Shown here piece by piece: positions 4,990 to 6,413 of a DNA stretch of 6,413 nucleotides. The notes below the pieces were generated by a model. The model ran no database searches, was not told the DNA's origin, and saw only the letters and a program-made list of their open reading frames with translations. Within the stretch, counting starts at the first letter, position 1; the number at the start of each line of letters is the position of its first letter. Origin of the DNA: Acidobacteriaceae bacterium (GTDB lineage Bacteria; Acidobacteriota; Terriglobia; Terriglobales; Acidobacteriaceae); contig JASHUH010000403.1 in the NCBI GenBank assembly GCA_030040115.1, positions 1 to 6,413 on the forward strand, read 5' to 3'. Made by a program: the position numbers and the translations under genes.

Positions 4990-6413
4990 ATGCAAACTGG
5001 TATGCGGGCATTGCGGGCCCTGGCGGAACTCGGGGTTGTTGTGGGGTTATGTGCATCTGTTCACTGCGACTCACTGAAGGTGAATACAAATCAAGGCGCC
5101 GTGCGCGGCAAATTGATTCATGACCGCCAGGTCAAGGCGTTTCTCGGGATTCCGTATGCGGCTCCGCCGGTAGGCGAATTGCGCTGGAGGTCGCCGCAAC
5201 CACCCCGGCAATGGAAGGGTGAACGAGACGCAACAAAGTTCGGCGCACATTGCATGCAGCTTCGGATCCCGAATGACGATACGATATTTCAGGACAGCGG
5301 AGAGAGCGAGGACTGCTTGTTCCTGAACATCTACACTCCTGCAACCGCAGACAGCAAAAGCGATCTTCCGGTGATGTTCTGGATCCACGGTGGAGGCTAC
5401 TTAGTCGGCTCCAGTTCAGAACCACGATTCAACGGCGACTTCCTGCCTACGAAAGGGGTGGTCCTGGTTACCGTCAACTACCGCCTGAATGTTTTCGGAT
5501 TTCTGGCCACGGCGGAACTGGCGAAGGAGTCCGGCGGCGCGGCAGGAAATTACGGCCTTCTGGACGTGGTAGCCGCACTCCATTGGGTCAGGAACAATAT
5601 CGCGAGCTTTGGCGGCGACCCGAACAACGTGACTATTTTCGGCGAAAGCGTGGGATCGGTTGCGGTGAGCCTGCTGATGGCGTCGAATTTGGCGCGAGGA
5701 ATGTTTCAGAAGGCCATTGGAGAGAGCGGCAGCGCGCTGGGAGCCGGGTTACCTGGCGGGTTAGCTGTCACGGAGCCGTTGGCCAAACGGGAACAGAGCG
5801 ATAAGAAGTGGCTCGCTTCTCTGCATGTGACAACCCTCGCGGAACTGCGCTCGTTGCCAGCGACAACAATTCTTGAAGCAACCAGGAGTTGGCCTGTGTT
5901 TTGGCAGGACATCGACGGGAAGTTCCTCACCGAGCCGGTGGCCGACACTTATGCAGCTGGAAAACAGGCTCATATCCCATTGTTGGCGGGATGGAACCGG
6001 GAGGAGAGCAGTCCTCCGCCGAAAGGAATGACGGCAGAGAAGTGGAATGCGTATGCATCCACGCAATTCGGCGAACGCGCTGGAGATTTTCTGCGGCTTT
6101 ATCCCGGCGAGACCGATCAACGGGCCACGCTGTCGGCGCAAGATTACAATAGCGACACGTTTATCGGCTTCGGTATGTGGCAGTGGATCGAGACCCACCG
6201 GATGACCGGATTTCCGGACAATAATCCCTCATCTTTAGATGGGAAGACGGCAGCGCTGCCGATCTATCGGTATCGCTTCGAACTGGCGGCACCGCCTAGT
6301 AAATTCCATCCAGGCTCCTTTGCGTTCCACGGTGACGAATTGGAGTATGTTTTTGGAACCTTGGATACGCGGCCTGGCTCGGTTTGGCGCCCTGAGGACC
6401 GCATTCTGAGCGA
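4990..6413 (+). CDS. Exported type-B carboxylesterase, C-terminus beyond the window
   Basis: The frame is open for 474 codons to the window end. Residues 1-26 resemble a signal peptide (MRALRALAELGVVVGLCASVHC), though Glu13 in the core is unusual. The alpha/beta-hydrolase fold of the carboxylesterase/cholinesterase family is clear: FLGIPYAAPPVGELRW at 51-66, EDCLFLNIY at 107-115, the oxyanion loop HGGGY at 133-137, VNYRLNVFGFL at 162-172, FGGDPNNVTIFGES at 207-220, and HGDELEYVFG at 447-456. The probable triad is Ser220, Glu339 (NREES) and His447. Cys88 and Cys109 sit where the family's conserved disulfide lies, fitting export. Such enzymes hydrolyse carboxylic esters, but the natural substrate cannot be read here. 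The usual GESAG is GESVG and the usual LLDQ is LLDV (190-193). By family length, some tens of residues are missing. It lies downstream of the GH3 gene on the same strand but more than 1 kb away, so it probably has its own promoter. Confidence 0.93.
   Translation, partial: MQTGMRALRALAELGVVVGLCASVHCDSLKVNTNQGAVRGKLIHDRQVKAFLGIPYAAPPVGELRWRSPQPPRQWKGERDATKFGAHCMQLRIPNDDTIFQDSGESEDCLFLNIYTPATADSKSDLPVMFWIHGGGYLVGSSSEPRFNGDFLPTKGVVLVTVNYRLNVFGFLATAELAKESGGAAGNYGLLDVVAALHWVRNNIASFGGDPNNVTIFGESVGSVAVSLLMASNLARGMFQKAIGESGSALGAGLPGGLAVTEPLAKREQSDKKWLASLHVTTLAELRSLPATTILEATRSWPVFWQDIDGKFLTEPVADTYAAGKQAHIPLLAGWNREESSPPPKGMTAEKWNAYASTQFGERAGDFLRLYPGETDQRATLSAQDYNSDTFIGFGMWQWIETHRMTGFPDNNPSSLDGKTAALPIYRYRFELAAPPSKFHPGSFAFHGDELEYVFGTLDTRPGSVWRPEDRILS

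Noticed and set aside
4823..5089. Minus-strand frame of 88 codons in the esterase leader
   Set aside because: No family features, and it overlaps the start of a well-supported esterase on the other strand.

Overview
The window looks like a piece of a GC-rich, hopanoid-making, polysaccharide-degrading soil bacterium, most probably an acidobacterium. That placement is an inference from three things: an hpnA-hpnG hopanoid pair, secreted GH3 and type-B carboxylesterase genes, and base and codon use. No ribosomal or other taxonomic marker is present.

Layout. On the minus strand (1-1410) lie hpnA (complete, hopanoid-associated NAD(P)-dependent sugar epimerase family) and downstream of it the 5' part of hpnG (hopanoid-associated phosphorylase), which leaves the window at base 1. 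The two overlap by 4 bases (ATGA) and look like one transcription unit. A 322-base divergent intergenic region (1411-1732) separates them from a complete plus-strand gene for an exported family 3 glycoside hydrolase (1733-3967, 744 aa) with nucleophile and acid/base residues identifiable.

The stretch 3968-4989 has no intact gene but is not empty. It holds two back-to-back hairpins (4198-4228), a Shine-Dalgarno and the first 30 codons of what looks like a secreted-protein gene (4242-4331). That reading frame ends at the boundary of a degenerate, internally deleted IS5-family transposase remnant (minus strand, about 4334-4678). After it come an AT-rich patch (4681-4740) and a leader region with repeated GCCAA motifs and an 8-bp dyad. 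The last gene (4990 to the window end) is an exported type-B carboxylesterase with its Ser-Glu-His triad visible, missing only its C-terminal part.

How the parts fit. hpnA-hpnG belong to hopanoid side-chain assembly at the inner membrane. The GH3 enzyme and the esterase are both exported and could act on decorated plant or microbial polysaccharides or glycosides, but nothing shows they share a substrate. The centre records genome decay: an insertion sequence probably truncated a secreted-protein gene and then itself lost its N-terminus and middle and gained a stop and a frameshift. I do not see a clearly new biological system. The best leads are the hairpin leader with its truncated gene and the dyad and motif cluster before the esterase.
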